Part shown: one piece after another, positions 42,769-54,561 of the stretch | Numbering within the stretch: position 1 is the stretch's first letter | How the letters are laid out: each line of letters starts with the position of its first letter | From: Jiella mangrovi | GTDB lineage: Bacteria > Pseudomonadota > Alphaproteobacteria > Rhizobiales > Rhizobiaceae | Assembly (NCBI RefSeq): GCF_017815135.1 | Contig: NZ_JAGJCF010000004.1 | Coordinates: 124,001 to 188,000, forward strand | Reading direction: 5' to 3' | DNA length: 64,000 nt | The notes under the pieces: generated by a model | The model's input: only the letters and a program-made list of their open reading frames with translations | What the model was told of the DNA's origin: nothing | Databases searched by the model: none | Program-made: the position numbers and the translations under genes

Positions 42769-43329
42769 GTGAGCGTCCACGATACCGCCGAACCGAATCG
42801 CAGGGACTTTCTTTACATCGCGACAGGTGCTGTTGGGGCCGTGGGAGCGGTTTCGCTTGCCTGGCCTTTCATCGACCAGATGAATCCGGACGCCGCAACG
42901 CTAGCACTCGCCGAGATCGACGTCGATGTCAGCCAGGTTGCGGAAGGCCAGTCGATCACCGCCAAATGGCGCGGCAAGCCGGTCTTCATCCGCCAGCGCA
43001 CGGCGAGGGAAGTGGAGGAGGCGAAAGCCGTCGATCTCGGATCGCTCAAGGATCCGATCGCCCGTAACGCCAATTTGCCGAGCGATGCCGATGCGACGGA
43101 CGTCAATCGCGCCGCCGAAGGCAAGGAACAGTGGCTGGTGATGATCGGCGTGTGCACCCATCTCGGCTGCATCCCGCTCGGCCAGTCCGGCCCTTACGAC
43201 GGCTGGTTCTGCCCGTGCCACGGTTCGGCCTACGACACCGCAGGGCGCATTCGCCAGGGGCCTGCACCGACCAACATGGCGATCCCGCCATTCGAATTCA
43301 CGTCCGACACCAATATCCGTATCGGCTGA
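42769..43329 (+). CDS. petA: Ubiquinol-cytochrome c reductase Rieske iron-sulfur subunit
   Basis: Takes electrons from ubiquinol in the bc1 complex. The 186-aa protein starts with GTG and has a twin-arginine-type anchor [20 protein letters not shown], then the 2Fe-2S binding motifs [10 protein letters not shown] and [11 protein letters not shown]. First gene of petABC; 19 bp before petB. Confidence 0.97.
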   Translation: MSVHDTAEPNRRDFLYIATGAVGAVGAVSLAWPFIDQMNPDAATLALAEIDVDVSQVAEGQSITAKWRGKPVFIRQRTAREVEEAKAVDLGSLKDPIARNANLPSDADATDVNRAAEGKEQWLVMIGVCTHLGCIPLGQSGPYDGWFCPCHGSAYDTAGRIRQGPAPTNMAIPPFEFTSDTNIRIG

Positions 43330-43348
43330 CTGGGGGGCAGCAAAACCG

Positions 43349-44644
43349 ATGAGTGGTCATTCTTCCTACGTACCCTCCAAGGGTTTCATGCAATGGCTGG
43401 ACGCGCGGCTTCCGCTGCCCCGGCTGATGTATGATTCCTTCGTCGCCTATCCGGTGCCGCGCAATCTGAACTACGCCTATACGTTCGGCGGCATTCTGGC
43501 GCTGTTCCTCGGCGTGCAGATCCTGACCGGCATCGTCCTTGCGATGCACTATGCCGCCAATTCGGCGATCGCCTTCGATTCGGTCGAAAAGATCATGCGC
43601 GACGTCAATTGGGGCTGGATGCTGCGCTACATGCATGCCAACGGCGCGTCGTTCTTCTTCATCGCCGTCTATGTCCACATCTTCCGCGGCCTTTACTACG
43701 GCTCCTACAAGGCGCCGCGCGAGATCCTCTGGATCCTCGGCGTGATCATCTTCCTGCTGATGATGGCGACGGCCTTCATGGGCTATGTGCTTCCCTGGGG
43801 CCAGATGTCGTTCTGGGGCGCGACGGTGATCACCGGCTTCTTCACCGCCTTCCCGCTGATCGGCGATTCGATCCAGCAGCTCCTGCTCGGCGGTTTCGCA
43901 GTCGACAATGCGACGCTCAACCGCTTCTTCTCGCTGCACTACCTGTTGCCGTTCATGATCGCGGGTGTCGTCATCCTGCACGTGTGGGCGCTGCATGTCG
44001 CCGGGCAGACCAACCCGACCGGTGTCGAGGTGAAATCGTCCAAGGATACCGTGCCGTTCACGCCGCATGCGACGATCAAGGACGGCTTTGCCATGGTCGT
44101 CTTTCTCATCCTTTTCGCCTACATGATCTTCTACCTGCCGAACTATCTCGGCCATGCCGACAACTACATCGAGGCGAACCCTCTGAAGACGCCGTCGCAC
44201 ATCGTGCCGGAATGGTACTTCCTGCCGTTCTACGCGATGCTGCGGGCGATCACCTTCAACATCGGACCGATCGATTCCAAGCTCGGCGGCGTGCTCGTCA
44301 TGTTCGGCTCGATCATCGTCCTGTTCTTCGTGCCCTGGCTCGACACGTCGCGCATTCGTTCGACGGCGTTCCGGCCGATGTACAAGATCTTCTTCTGGAT
44401 CCTCGTCGCCGACTGCATCTTCCTCGGCTGGCTTGGCTCGAAGCCGGCGGAAGGCATCTATCCGGCGCTGGCTCTGGCCGGGACGATCTACTATTTCGGC
44501 CATTTCCTGATCGTCCTGCCGGTTCTTGGTCTCGTCGAGACGCCGAGACGGTTGCCGGGTTCGATCACCGAGGCGGTGCTCGCCAAGAACGGCGGCGGCG
44601 GTGCGCCGGTCGGTGCGGCTGCCGCACCGGACACCAAGGGCTGA
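43349..44644 (+). CDS. petB: Cytochrome b subunit of the bc1 complex
   Basis: Membrane core of the bc1 complex, carrying two b hemes and both quinone sites. The 431-aa protein has eight membrane segments; heme ligands lie in [20 protein letters not shown] and in [21 protein letters not shown]. The Qo-site motif is [13 protein letters not shown]. The C-terminus ends in a Gly/Ala-rich tail ([17 protein letters not shown]). Confidence 0.97.
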   Translation: MSGHSSYVPSKGFMQWLDARLPLPRLMYDSFVAYPVPRNLNYAYTFGGILALFLGVQILTGIVLAMHYAANSAIAFDSVEKIMRDVNWGWMLRYMHANGASFFFIAVYVHIFRGLYYGSYKAPREILWILGVIIFLLMMATAFMGYVLPWGQMSFWGATVITGFFTAFPLIGDSIQQLLLGGFAVDNATLNRFFSLHYLLPFMIAGVVILHVWALHVAGQTNPTGVEVKSSKDTVPFTPHATIKDGFAMVVFLILFAYMIFYLPNYLGHADNYIEANPLKTPSHIVPEWYFLPFYAMLRAITFNIGPIDSKLGGVLVMFGSIIVLFFVPWLDTSRIRSTAFRPMYKIFFWILVADCIFLGWLGSKPAEGIYPALALAGTIYYFGHFLIVLPVLGLVETPRRLPGSITEAVLAKNGGGGAPVGAAAAPDTKG

Positions 44645-44668
44645 GGGACGAACGTGGGGGACAGACCG

Positions 44669-45604
44669 ATGAAGACACTCCTGTCGGCTTTCTTGGCCGC
44701 CGGCCTGATGGCCATGCCGCTCGGCATCGCCTCGGCCCAGGAAAACCAGGGCTCCGGCGCGTCGGTGGAGGCCAATTCCGATGCCGCTACCGAAGACGCG
44801 GGCGAGATCGCGGCGGAGGAGGGGCATTCGGAATCCCCGCATTATCCGTTGAAGAAGCCGGAGGAGCTCTCCTGGTCCTTCGCCGGCCCGTTCGGCCACT
44901 GGGACATCGCCCAGCTGCAGCGCGGGCTCAAGGTCTACAAGGAGGTCTGCTCGGCCTGCCACGGCATGCGCCTCGTCGCCTTCCGCAATCTGGAAGATCT
45001 TGGCTACAACGAAGCGCAGGTGAAGGCCTTCGCGGCGGAATACACGATCCAGGACGGCCCGAACGCCGACGGCGAGATGTTCGATCGCCCCGGCATCGCG
45101 TCGGACTACTTCCCGTCGCCCTTCCCGAACCCGGAGGCTGCCGCCGCGGCGAACAACGGCGCGGCCCCGCCGGACTTCTCGCTGCTTGCCAAGGCGCGGG
45201 CCGTCGAACGCGGCTTTCCGACCTTCCTCTTCGATCTCTTCAGCCAGTATCAGGAAGCCGGGCCGGACTATATCCACGCGCTTTTGACCGGATACGATCA
45301 GGAGCCGCCGGCCGAAATCGCGGATCTGATCCAGGACGGCACCTACTACAATCCGTACTTCATCTCTGGCCCCGCCCTCGCCATGCCGACGCCGATCGCG
45401 GACGACCAGGTGGAGTATCCCGATGGCGCGCCACAGACGGTCGATCAGTATTCCCGCGACGTCTCGGCCTTCATGATGTGGGCGGCCGAGCCTCATCTCG
45501 CCGAACGCAAGGCGACGGGTTTCGTGGTGATGATCTTCCTGGTCGTCTTCGCTGGGCTGCTCTTCGTGGTGAAACGCAGGGTCTGGGCCGGCACGCCGCA
45601 CTGA
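44669..45604 (+). CDS. petC: Cytochrome c1
   Basis: Heme c subunit that passes electrons to cytochrome c. The 311-aa protein has a Sec leader (LLSAFLAAGLMAMPLGIASA), an acidic linker, the heme site VCSACHGMRLVAFR, the region GPDYIHALLTGY, and a C-terminal anchor helix FVVMIFLVVFAGLLFVV followed by KRRVW. ATG 44669 is preferred over the GTG at 44654. A terminator follows. Confidence 0.96.
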   Translation: MKTLLSAFLAAGLMAMPLGIASAQENQGSGASVEANSDAATEDAGEIAAEEGHSESPHYPLKKPEELSWSFAGPFGHWDIAQLQRGLKVYKEVCSACHGMRLVAFRNLEDLGYNEAQVKAFAAEYTIQDGPNADGEMFDRPGIASDYFPSPFPNPEAAAAANNGAAPPDFSLLAKARAVERGFPTFLFDLFSQYQEAGPDYIHALLTGYDQEPPAEIADLIQDGTYYNPYFISGPALAMPTPIADDQVEYPDGAPQTVDQYSRDVSAFMMWAAEPHLAERKATGFVVMIFLVVFAGLLFVVKRRVWAGTPH

Positions 45605-45643
45605 GCGATGCCGCCACGCTCTCGTGACTTCGGGTGATCGAGC

Positions 45644-45670
45644 AAAGGGGAGCGCGAGCTCCCCTTTTTC
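45644..45670 (+). terminator. Terminator of petABC
   Basis: AAAGGGGAGC and GCTCCCCTTT pair perfectly around a GCGA loop and run into TTTTTC, 40 bp after the petC stop. Confidence 0.9.
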
Positions 45671-45766
45671 GTTGGAAAGTCGTGCCTCCGGATGCAAGAA
45701 GGGGAAGACTGCGCGCCCGGCATCTGGGCCTTCGCGCGATCGCTGTCCACGGGAAGAGGAAACGCC

Positions 45767-46087
45767 ATGTATATCGCCATGAACCGCTTCAAGGTGCTGC
45801 CCGGCGCGGAGGAGGAGTTCGAACAGATGTGGCTGAACCGCGATTCCAAGCTGAAGAGCGTTCCTGGCTTCGTCGAATTCCACATGCTGAAGGGACCGGA
45901 AGGGGAGGGCCATCGCCTCTACTCCTCGCACACGGTCTGGGAGAGCGAGGAGGCCTTCGTCGCCTGGACGCGGTCCGAGGCCTTCCGCGCGGCGCATGGG
46001 AGCGCCGGCGGCACCCGCCCGCTTTATGCCGGCCATCCGAACTTCGAGGGCTTTGCGGTCATCCAGACGATCAGCAACGAGGCCTGA
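45767..46087 (+). CDS. Antibiotic-biosynthesis-monooxygenase (ABM) domain protein
   Basis: A 106-aa ferredoxin-fold protein: [40 protein letters not shown] and [21 protein letters not shown], the ABM/HmoA pattern. Relatives include heme-degrading monooxygenases (IsdG/HmoA), and its Trp/His positions ([11 protein letters not shown]) would allow that; the substrate is not known. GAAGAGG precedes the ATG. It is 7 bp before apt, so an operon is likely. Confidence 0.85.
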   Translation: MYIAMNRFKVLPGAEEEFEQMWLNRDSKLKSVPGFVEFHMLKGPEGEGHRLYSSHTVWESEEAFVAWTRSEAFRAAHGSAGGTRPLYAGHPNFEGFAVIQTISNEA

Positions 46088-46094
46088 GGCGACG

Positions 46095-46652
46095 ATGAGC
46101 ACCCGCGCCATCTTCGACGCGTCGAGCGACTTCCACGACGTGATCCGCACGATCCCGGACTATCCGAAGCCCGGCATCATGTTCCGGGACATCACGACGC
46201 TGCTCGCCAGTCCCGAAGCCTTCCGCTCGGCCGTCGATACGATGGTCGCGCCCTACAGAAGCGAGGGTGTCGCGCTCGTGGCGGGGATCGAGGCGCGGGG
46301 CTTCATCCTCGGTGGCGCGATGTCCCACCAGCTCGCGGCCGGTTTCGTGCCGATCCGCAAGAAGGGCAAGCTGCCCCACGAGACAATCCGCGTCGCCTAC
46401 AGCCTGGAATACGGCGTCGACGAGATGGAGGTGCACCGCGATGCCGTGGCTCCCGGAACCCGTGTTCTTCTCACCGACGATCTGATCGCAACCGGCGGAA
46501 CCGCAGAGGCCGCCGTGAAGCTCTTGCGTGAGCTCGGCGCCGAGATCGTCGGCGCATGTTTCGTGATCGATCTGCCCGAACTCGGCGGCCGCAGGAAGCT
46601 CGAGGCGATGGGTGTGTCAGTCAAGACCCTCGTCGCTTTCGACGGCCACTGA
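46095..46652 (+). CDS. apt: Adenine phosphoribosyltransferase
   Basis: Salvages adenine to AMP with PRPP. The 185-aa protein has [48 protein letters not shown] and the PRPP loop [14 protein letters not shown]. Length is normal. It follows the ABM gene by 7 bp. Confidence 0.96.
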   Translation: MSTRAIFDASSDFHDVIRTIPDYPKPGIMFRDITTLLASPEAFRSAVDTMVAPYRSEGVALVAGIEARGFILGGAMSHQLAAGFVPIRKKGKLPHETIRVAYSLEYGVDEMEVHRDAVAPGTRVLLTDDLIATGGTAEAAVKLLRELGAEIVGACFVIDLPELGGRRKLEAMGVSVKTLVAFDGH

Positions 46653-47072
46653 CGTTTCGCCAGTTTTCAGCGTCAAGCGCTGCCGGTTTTCGGCCGGCAT
46701 GATGCCGGGCGCGCAGACCGCGTGACCGCGTGTCCGACGCTTGGCCACTTGTTCCAACGGCGGCCTCGGCGACGAGATTTCGAACGTTCTGCCTGACAAT
46801 CCGGCCCGTTTGCGGAAGGAGCCGACCGGCTGCGTACCGCTCGCGGGAGGCGCGCGGGTGCCAGATTCGTAGGGGATTCGCCGCGAAAGCTTAGGTGTCT
46901 ACAGTCTGAAATTGCAGAATCTTGACGGTTTGGTGTCGACAATATGTCCGCGCGTCTTAGCATCTCAGAGGTGCGACGATGACATGGCTAGCGGACAAGG
47001 CGTCGTAGTGCCTCGACGGTTAGTCGTGGTGTGTCGGAAGTCGCATTTCATTTTGACTGAGGAGCCGATCGC
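46653..47072. other. Control region before the NhaC-type antiporter
   Basis: 420 bp without a supported gene. 46684-46702 repeats the TTTTCGGCCGGCAT phrase found at 18087-18100, a fragment of the dispersed repeat. TTGACG at 46922-46927 could be a -35 element, but no good -10 is seen. Confidence 0.45.
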
Positions 47073-49157
<2,085 letters not shown>

Positions 49158-49432
49158 CGCCGAACGATCGATGGGGGCTGCGCCGCAGTCGCCATCGATC
49201 GCATCGCTCGCGAGACCGGCGCGTCACAACGAGTCGGGCACCGATTTGTCGGTCAGGAGAGAGTCGGGGGAGAGCGGCCCGGCTTCCGGACAACAAATGG
49301 AACACGTCTGCATCCGCTCGCATCCCGGCACCCAAGCATCCAGACGGTATAGTGCCGAAGGTTATTCTGTGGCATGATCGAAACTGTCGGTCACCGATGA
49401 TTTCCCTCCCTCCTGTCGAAGGATGCAGAGAA

Positions 49433-50368
49433 ATGTCGTTCAAGATGATCATGATCGCCGCCGTCTTCATCGTCTTCGAGACATGGACCGCTGCCGCCCA
49501 GGAGGGGACGGTCGTGCGCCCCTTTGCGGATTCCGAGCAGGTCAACAGGCCGTTTGCCGTCGATTTCGACGTTCTGAACTACTTTACCCTCCTTGAAGGG
49601 AAGGCGGCCGAAAGCGCCGAGATCGAGGGGCAGGTCCGCTCCGCTCTCTATGCGTGGCCGAAGGGCAAGGCGGCGATCGAAATACGGCGCAGTTTCGAGC
49701 GGGCGCTCGATGAGGCGGGCTTCGAGATCCTCGTCAATGCCGAGATTCCGCAATTCTCCAACGCGGAAAAGGCCCTGAACGCCTTGCAGGAGAAAAATCG
49801 GCTCGGTGAACGCGGCTTTGGTTACGCCGCCCAACAGGTCACGGTGTTTCCCGGCCACTACCTCTCGGCCAAACGCAGCAGGGACGGCCAGGAAACCGTC
49901 TTTGCCCTCACCATCAGCCGCAACCAGCCGCGCTATCTCATGGAGGAAGCGACGAGCGCCGCCATGGCGGAAGGGTCGGTCGAAGTCAGTGCCGAAGCGC
50001 TCGTCGGCGAAATCGAGGAAGCCGGCAAGGCGGTTCTCTGTGGCGTCCAGTTCGATACCGGAAGCGCGGTGATCCGGCCCTCGTCGGCCGGCTCGTTGCA
50101 GACCATCGCCGACGTCCTGAACACGCGCGAAGGGGGCTTCTACATCGTCGGCCATACCGACGACACTGGCGGGTTCGAGATGAACATGAAGCTGTCTGAG
50201 GAGCGCGCCGCCGCCATCGTCAAAGCGCTGGTCGAGGACCATGGGATCGATGCGGGCCGTCTTCGTTCCGGCGGCGTCGGGCCGCTGGTGCCGCTCGCCT
50301 CGAACGGCAACGATGCAGGCCGCCAACTGAACCGGCGGGTCGAGCTGGTGGAACAGCTGCAAGAGTAG
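49433..50368 (+). CDS. Secreted OmpA-like protein
   Basis: A 311-aa exported protein: leader MIMIAAVFIVFETWTAAA, a middle domain of about 190 residues with no family seen (EIRRSFERALDEAGFEILVNAE), and a C-terminal OmpA domain with FDTGSAVIRPSSAGSLQTIA, FYIVGHTDDTGGFEMN, LSEERAAAIVKALVE and GNDAGRQLNRRVEL. OmpA domains bind peptidoglycan. No beta-barrel is evident, so it is more likely a periplasmic or lipoprotein-like anchor. ATG 49433 gives a clean leader; the frame upstream is not used. Confidence 0.88.
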   Translation: MSFKMIMIAAVFIVFETWTAAAQEGTVVRPFADSEQVNRPFAVDFDVLNYFTLLEGKAAESAEIEGQVRSALYAWPKGKAAIEIRRSFERALDEAGFEILVNAEIPQFSNAEKALNALQEKNRLGERGFGYAAQQVTVFPGHYLSAKRSRDGQETVFALTISRNQPRYLMEEATSAAMAEGSVEVSAEALVGEIEEAGKAVLCGVQFDTGSAVIRPSSAGSLQTIADVLNTREGGFYIVGHTDDTGGFEMNMKLSEERAAAIVKALVEDHGIDAGRLRSGGVGPLVPLASNGNDAGRQLNRRVELVEQLQE

Positions 50369-50511
50369 CATCCGCTTCCGGCCGCTGCCGCCCGTGCGAG
50401 AGCAGGTGGAGCGGATTGGCGCGACGATGTCCCGGCGGCGGTGCGGGTGCCTTCAGAGACTTTACCGACGCCTCATCGTCTTCGTTCCGCGGCGACGCAG
50501 GCTCGGCCCAT

Positions 50512-51441
50512 TCATGCTTTGCCGAAATTCGACAGATAGCCGAGCAAGGCGGTGACGGCTTTGGTTCGATGGCGCCGGCTGTGGGTGAGCGCGGAGAAGC
50601 TGCGCTTCGCGCCGGCAAGCGGAATGGCGACGATGCGGCCGAGCGCGACGTTGGGGGCGGCGGCCTGGGCGGAGACGACGCTGGCGCTCTTGCCGGCCGC
50701 CACGGCGGCGAGCACCGCCTCGTTCGACGGCAGTTCCAGCATGACCTTCAGATCGTCGAAGCGACCGCCGAAGGCGCCGAACCAGGCTTCAAATTCCGAT
50801 CGCGTCCCCGACCCCTCTTCGCGCAGGATCCACGACGTCTCGCCGAATTCGGCCGGTGAGAGGGCGCGCCCTTCGGTAAACGGGTGGTCCGGCGCGCAGA
50901 CCACGACGAGATCGTCAGTCCCGACGACGATTTCCTCGACTTCGCCGGCCTCGACGGCGCCTTCAACGACACCGACATCGACGGCACCCTCGATCAGCCG
51001 CTCCACGACCTGGGCGGTGTTCGCGACCGAAAGCGTCATCTCGACATCGGGGAAGCGCTCGTGAAATCCCATCAGCGGGCCGGGCAGCCAATAGCTCGCA
51101 ACCGTCTGGCTGGCGGCGATCCGGACGCGGCCGCTGGTCCGTTCGGACAGATCCTGCAGCATCAGTGACGCCGTCTCGACCCGGTCGAGGATCGCCCGTG
51201 CTTCGGGAACGAAGGCCCGGCCGGCCTCGGTCAGCTCGATGCGCCGGCCGATGCGGTCGAACAGGGTCACGACATGCCTGGCTTCCAGCGCCGCTACGGC
51301 CGCCGAGACGGCGGACTGGGTGAGGTTCAGCATCTGCGCCGCGCGGGTCACGTGCTGGCGCTCGGCCACGGCGAGGAAGATGCGGAGCTGTTCGAGGGTC
51401 ATGAGGAGGGTGTTTCCATGCAGCAGTTCGTTCGTTTTCAT
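50512..51441 (-). CDS. LysR-family transcription regulator
   Basis: A 309-aa LysR protein: helix-turn-helix ERQHVTRAAQMLNLTQSAVS AAVAALE (residues about 28-53) and an effector domain with VRIAASQTVASYWLPGPLMG and WILREEGSGTRSEFEAWF, the latter typical of CysB/CbbR-like effector pockets. Start may be 51441 or, closer to the usual N-terminus, ATG 51402 (MTLEQLRIF). Divergent from minC; no target gene is evident next to it. Confidence 0.9.
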   Translation of the reverse strand: MKTNELLHGNTLLMTLEQLRIFLAVAERQHVTRAAQMLNLTQSAVSAAVAALEARHVVTLFDRIGRRIELTEAGRAFVPEARAILDRVETASLMLQDLSERTSGRVRIAASQTVASYWLPGPLMGFHERFPDVEMTLSVANTAQVVERLIEGAVDVGVVEGAVEAGEVEEIVVGTDDLVVVCAPDHPFTEGRALSPAEFGETSWILREEGSGTRSEFEAWFGAFGGRFDDLKVMLELPSNEAVLAAVAAGKSASVVSAQAAAPNVALGRIVAIPLAGAKRSFSALTHSRRHRTKAVTALLGYLSNFGKA

Positions 51442-51586
51442 CGATCAACCGCAAAAGTTCAATCCGCCGCATCGATCGATCTGTCTTCCAAAGGTCTCAA
51501 TTTCACCACGCCGCCGCCTTTCGCTGGCTGCACGAGCGACGGATGGGGGCGCGCCCGATTCGAGTCAGCCCGGCGCAAACTCCCGT

Positions 51587-51604
51587 GGTTAATTCTTGTT
51601 AACC
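51587..51604. promoter_or_regulatory. TTAA palindrome upstream of minC
   Basis: GGTTAA and TTAACC flank six bases, about 50 bp upstream of the minC ATG. TTAA pairs are the hallmark of CtrA sites, but CtrA prefers seven bases between them, so the match is imperfect; as an inverted repeat it is exact. Confidence 0.4.
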
Positions 51605-51652
51605 GGTTCACCCCATCCGCAACCGAACCTTTGGACCCCAGCCCGGCGCACC

Positions 51653-52426
51653 ATGACAAAGACGACTGCAAAGACGCTGACCGACACCCGCCCGATTCGT
51701 CTGAAGGGACGCTCCTTTCTGGCGCTGGTGCTGTCGCCCGAATTGCCCTTCTCGAACTGGCTGGAGCGGCTCGACGATCTTGCGGCCCGGTCGACCGGTT
51801 TCTTTCTCGGTCGCCCGATCGTTCTCGATCTCGAAGGCCTCGACATCACCCAGGCCGATCTGAAGGACCTTCTCGGCGAGCTTGGCGAGCGCGGCGTTCG
51901 CGTCATGGGCCTCGAAGGGGCGCGTGGCTCGCTGATCGGTGCCAACATGCCGCCCTTGATGAAGGGCGGGCGGCCCGCCGGCGACATCGAGCCCGAAGCC
52001 TCGGCGGCGCCCGCCGCGCAGACGGGAGCGGCGGCCGCGGCATCCGACGACAAGGCGGACAAGAAGCCCGAGCCGCGGGCCGAAGCGCCGCGCGCCGTTT
52101 CCTCCATCGTCATTGCCGAACCGGTGCGCTCCGGCCAGTCGATCGTCTTTCCCGAAGGCGACGTGACAATTCTGGGTTCGGTCGCCTCGGGGGCGGAGGT
52201 CGTCGCGGGCGGTTCGATCCACATCTACGGCACCCTGCGCGGCAGGGCCCTCGCCGGCTCCATCGGCAATGCGACGGCGCGGATTTTCTGCAGCAAGCTG
52301 GAAGCGGAGCTTCTGGCGATCGACGGGCTCTACAAGATGCCCGACGACATGGACCCCAAACATCGGGGCCAGCCCGTCACGGTCTGGCTCGAAGGCGACA
52401 CCATCAAGGCCGAAAGGCTGGCCTGA
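51653..52426 (+). CDS. minC: Septum-site inhibitor MinC
   Basis: Blocks FtsZ polymerisation at the poles. The 257-aa protein has an N-domain (IRLKGRSFLALVLSPELPF) and a C-domain of beta-helix type (QSIVFPEGDVTILGSVASGA, GGSIHIYGTLRGRALAG, ARIFCSKLEAELLAI), joined by an Ala/Glu/Lys-rich linker (about residues 120-155). ATG 51653 fits. MinD follows after 35 bp. Confidence 0.95.
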   Translation: MTKTTAKTLTDTRPIRLKGRSFLALVLSPELPFSNWLERLDDLAARSTGFFLGRPIVLDLEGLDITQADLKDLLGELGERGVRVMGLEGARGSLIGANMPPLMKGGRPAGDIEPEASAAPAAQTGAAAAASDDKADKKPEPRAEAPRAVSSIVIAEPVRSGQSIVFPEGDVTILGSVASGAEVVAGGSIHIYGTLRGRALAGSIGNATARIFCSKLEAELLAIDGLYKMPDDMDPKHRGQPVTVWLEGDTIKAERLA

Positions 52427-52461
52427 GGCCATGACAGGCCGGGCAGAAGCAGGAGACTGAC

Positions 52462-53277
52462 ATGGCGAAAGTGATCGTGGTGACATCGGGCAAGGGCGGC
52501 GTCGGCAAGACGACGTCCACCGCCGCCCTCGGGGCGGCGCTTGCCCAGCGGGGCGAGAAGACGGTGGTCGTCGACTTCGACGTCGGCCTCAGGAACCTCG
52601 ACCTCGTCATGGGCGCCGAGCGGCGGGTGGTCTACGACCTGATCAACGTCGTTCAGGGAGACGCCAAGCTCACCCAGGCGCTGATCCGCGACAAGCGGCT
52701 CGATACGCTGCACCTCCTGCCGGCCTCCCAGACCCGCGACAAGGACAATCTGACCGCCGAGGGCGTCGAGAAGGTGATCGACGAGCTGCGCCAGAGCTTC
52801 GACTGGATCATCTGCGATTCGCCCGCCGGGATCGAGCGCGGCGCGACGCTTGCCATGCGCCATGCCGATGCCGCCGTCGTCGTGACCAACCCGGAAGTGT
52901 CCTCGGTCCGCGATTCCGACCGCATCATCGGCCTCCTCGACGCCAAGACCAAGAAGGCGGAAAACGGCGAGCGCATGGAGAAGCACCTCCTGCTCACCCG
53001 CTACGACCCGGCCCGGGCCGAGCGCGGCGACATGCTCAAGGTCGACGACGTCCTGGAGATCCTGTCGATCCCGCTGCTCGGCATCATCCCCGAATCCATG
53101 GACGTTCTGCGGGCATCGAATCTCGGCGCCCCGGTGACGATCAACGACGCCGGCTGCGCCCCCTCGCTCGCCTATCGCGACGCGGCCCGCCGTCTCGCCG
53201 GCGAGCAGGTGCCGATGACCATCCCGGGCGAGCGTCGCGGCTTCATCAACAAGCTCTTCGGTCGGAGGGCTGCATGA
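52462..53277 (+). CDS. minD: Septum-site ATPase MinD
   Basis: Membrane-cycling ATPase that recruits MinC. The 271-aa protein has the deviant Walker [19 protein letters not shown] at residues 7-24, switch [26 protein letters not shown], and the C-terminal amphipathic membrane helix ([13 protein letters not shown]). Overlaps minE start by four bases (ATGA). Confidence 0.97.
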   Translation: MAKVIVVTSGKGGVGKTTSTAALGAALAQRGEKTVVVDFDVGLRNLDLVMGAERRVVYDLINVVQGDAKLTQALIRDKRLDTLHLLPASQTRDKDNLTAEGVEKVIDELRQSFDWIICDSPAGIERGATLAMRHADAAVVVTNPEVSSVRDSDRIIGLLDAKTKKAENGERMEKHLLLTRYDPARAERGDMLKVDDVLEILSIPLLGIIPESMDVLRASNLGAPVTINDAGCAPSLAYRDAARRLAGEQVPMTIPGERRGFINKLFGRRAA

Positions 53278-53537
53278 GCCTCTTCAGCTTTCTCAATCGG
53301 CGGAATACCGCGCCGATGGCGCGCGAGCGTCTGCAGGTTCTGCTCGCCCATGAGCGGGCCCAGGTCGGGCACGCCGACCTTGTCGGGCTGTTGCGCGAGG
53401 AAATCCTTGCCGTGATCGCCCGCCATGTCCAGCTCGACGAGGACAAGGTGACCGTCTCCACGCAAAGGGGCGAGAACGTCTCGACCCTCGAGGTCGACAT
53501 CGAGATCCCGGCGACGGCGAGCGTCCGCGCCGCCTGA
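53274..53537 (+). CDS. minE: MinE topological factor
   Basis: Drives MinD off the membrane and so sets the mid-cell site. The 87-aa protein has the anti-MinCD helix region ([28 protein letters not shown]) and the dimer domain ([33 protein letters not shown]). ATGA overlap with minD. Confidence 0.95.
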   Translation: MSLFSFLNRRNTAPMARERLQVLLAHERAQVGHADLVGLLREEILAVIARHVQLDEDKVTVSTQRGENVSTLEVDIEIPATASVRAA

Positions 53538-53612
53538 CATGACGTCACAGGGTCTCTTGCAATGGCCGCCGATCGGCATGAGGCCGGGGCGGCAAGACGA
53601 AAGGACAAAGGC

Positions 53613-53762
53613 ATGAGCCGAGCACAGATGATCACGCGGTTGCAGGAACTGCAGAAGATGCCGAAGTTCGAAAAGCGGGACATACGCTCGATCGCGGGCT
53701 TCTTGCCGAACGAAGCCTTGGAAAAGCACGTCCAGGCCTGCGAGGAAGCCGCCGCGCGCTGA
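53613..53762 (+). CDS. Small unidentified protein after minE
   Basis: A 49-aa hydrophilic, helix-like peptide: MSRAQMITRLQELQKMPKFE, KRDIRSIAGFLP, ending KHVQACEEAAAR. AAGGACAAAG before the ATG is a fair ribosome site. It lies 75 bp after minE on the same strand and before a terminator, so it may belong to the min operon. No family recognised; a link to Min function is only by position. Confidence 0.5.
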   Translation: MSRAQMITRLQELQKMPKFEKRDIRSIAGFLPNEALEKHVQACEEAAAR

Positions 53763-53839
53763 GGCGCCTGCCCCTCGCGTCCCACCGGACGCGGGTTGCG
53801 GCTCCCGGTCGGCAGATTGCCGACGGTCAACGATTGCAG

Positions 53840-53877
53840 GGCGCCTGCCGCATGATGCGGTGGGCGCCTTTCGTTTG
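53840..53877 (+). terminator. Terminator after the min operon
   Basis: GGCGCCTGCCGCAT pairs with ATGCGGTGGGCGCC (two G-T pairs) and runs into TTTCGTTT. It lies 78 bp after the small ORF and faces the parE gene stop. Confidence 0.75.
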
Positions 53878-53896
53878 ATGGGCGATGAGCGGACGG

Positions 53897-54190
53897 TCAG
53901 AGACCGAGATCGGCGCCGCCGTAAAGGATGCGCAGGATCACTACTCGGTCAGGCTCGACGAGGAAGGCCACGGCGACGCGTCGCTCGAAGCCGATGACGC
54001 GCAGGCCCGGACGGATATCAGTTCGAAGCGAACCGCGTTCGGCGCCATATTCGAGGCTTTCGCAGAAGGTCCGAATCCGCAGGTCGTACCCTTCGGCGAC
54101 GACCGGGCTCGCAGCAGCCGCGATGGTGCCGTAGATCCAGTCGAGATCGTCGGCGGCCTCTGGAGCGTAGATGACGCTCCTTCGCTTCAC
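53897..54190 (-). CDS. parE: ParE/RelE-family toxin
   Basis: A 97-aa toxin: APEAADDLDWIYGTIAAAA, then LRTDIRPGLRVIGFERRVAV, ending VVILRILYGGADL, the ParE/RelE pattern. ParE toxins poison DNA gyrase; RelE cut mRNA; the sequence fits ParE slightly better because the C-terminal RILYGGAD motif is typical of it. Start overlaps the antitoxin stop (ATGA). Confidence 0.88.
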   Translation of the reverse strand: MKRRSVIYAPEAADDLDWIYGTIAAAASPVVAEGYDLRIRTFCESLEYGAERGSLRTDIRPGLRVIGFERRVAVAFLVEPDRVVILRILYGGADLGL

Positions 54191-54468
54191 CTGCTTCCGG
54201 TCGAGCCTGCCGCGTCGCGGCAGCGTGCCCGTTCGGCCATCTCTTCAGGCGTCAGGAAGCCATTCTGATCGGCCTGCCACCGATCATAGCTTCCGGCCAC
54301 CTCATCGCGCAGCCAGCGCTCGATCTTGCCGTCCCGTTCCTCAAGGGTGCGCAGCCCGTCCCGGATGACGTCGTCCGCGCTTGCATACGCACCGGAGGCC
54401 ACCAGCCGGTCGATGAAAGCCGCCTGCTCCGGGGACAAACTGACCTTGCGTGTCGTGCCGGCCGTCAC
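54187..54468 (-). CDS. parD: ParD-family antitoxin
   Basis: A 93-aa antitoxin with a ribbon-helix-helix start (TRKVSLSPEQAAFIDRLVAS, GAYASADDVIRDGLRTLEER) and a toxin-binding tail (EVAGSYDRWQADQ). GTG 54468, with GGAG seven bases before it, is preferred to the open frame up to 54504, which would begin inside the likely promoter. The stop overlaps the toxin ATG. Confidence 0.88.
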   Translation of the reverse strand: MTAGTTRKVSLSPEQAAFIDRLVASGAYASADDVIRDGLRTLEERDGKIERWLRDEVAGSYDRWQADQNGFLTPEEMAERARCRDAAGSTGSR

Positions 54469-54561
54469 GAGTTGGCTCCACGTTGTTTTGCAGAACGCTA
54501 GCACAAGCGCCGGCTGCCCTCCATAGGCCGCGGCGCCGGGGTTGCGGCTTCGCCTCGGGGT

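Noticed and set aside
43298-46150. 950-codon minus-strand frame opposite petB and petC
   Set aside because: Arg/Glu/His-rich antisense translation of the bc1 genes; no motif of its own.
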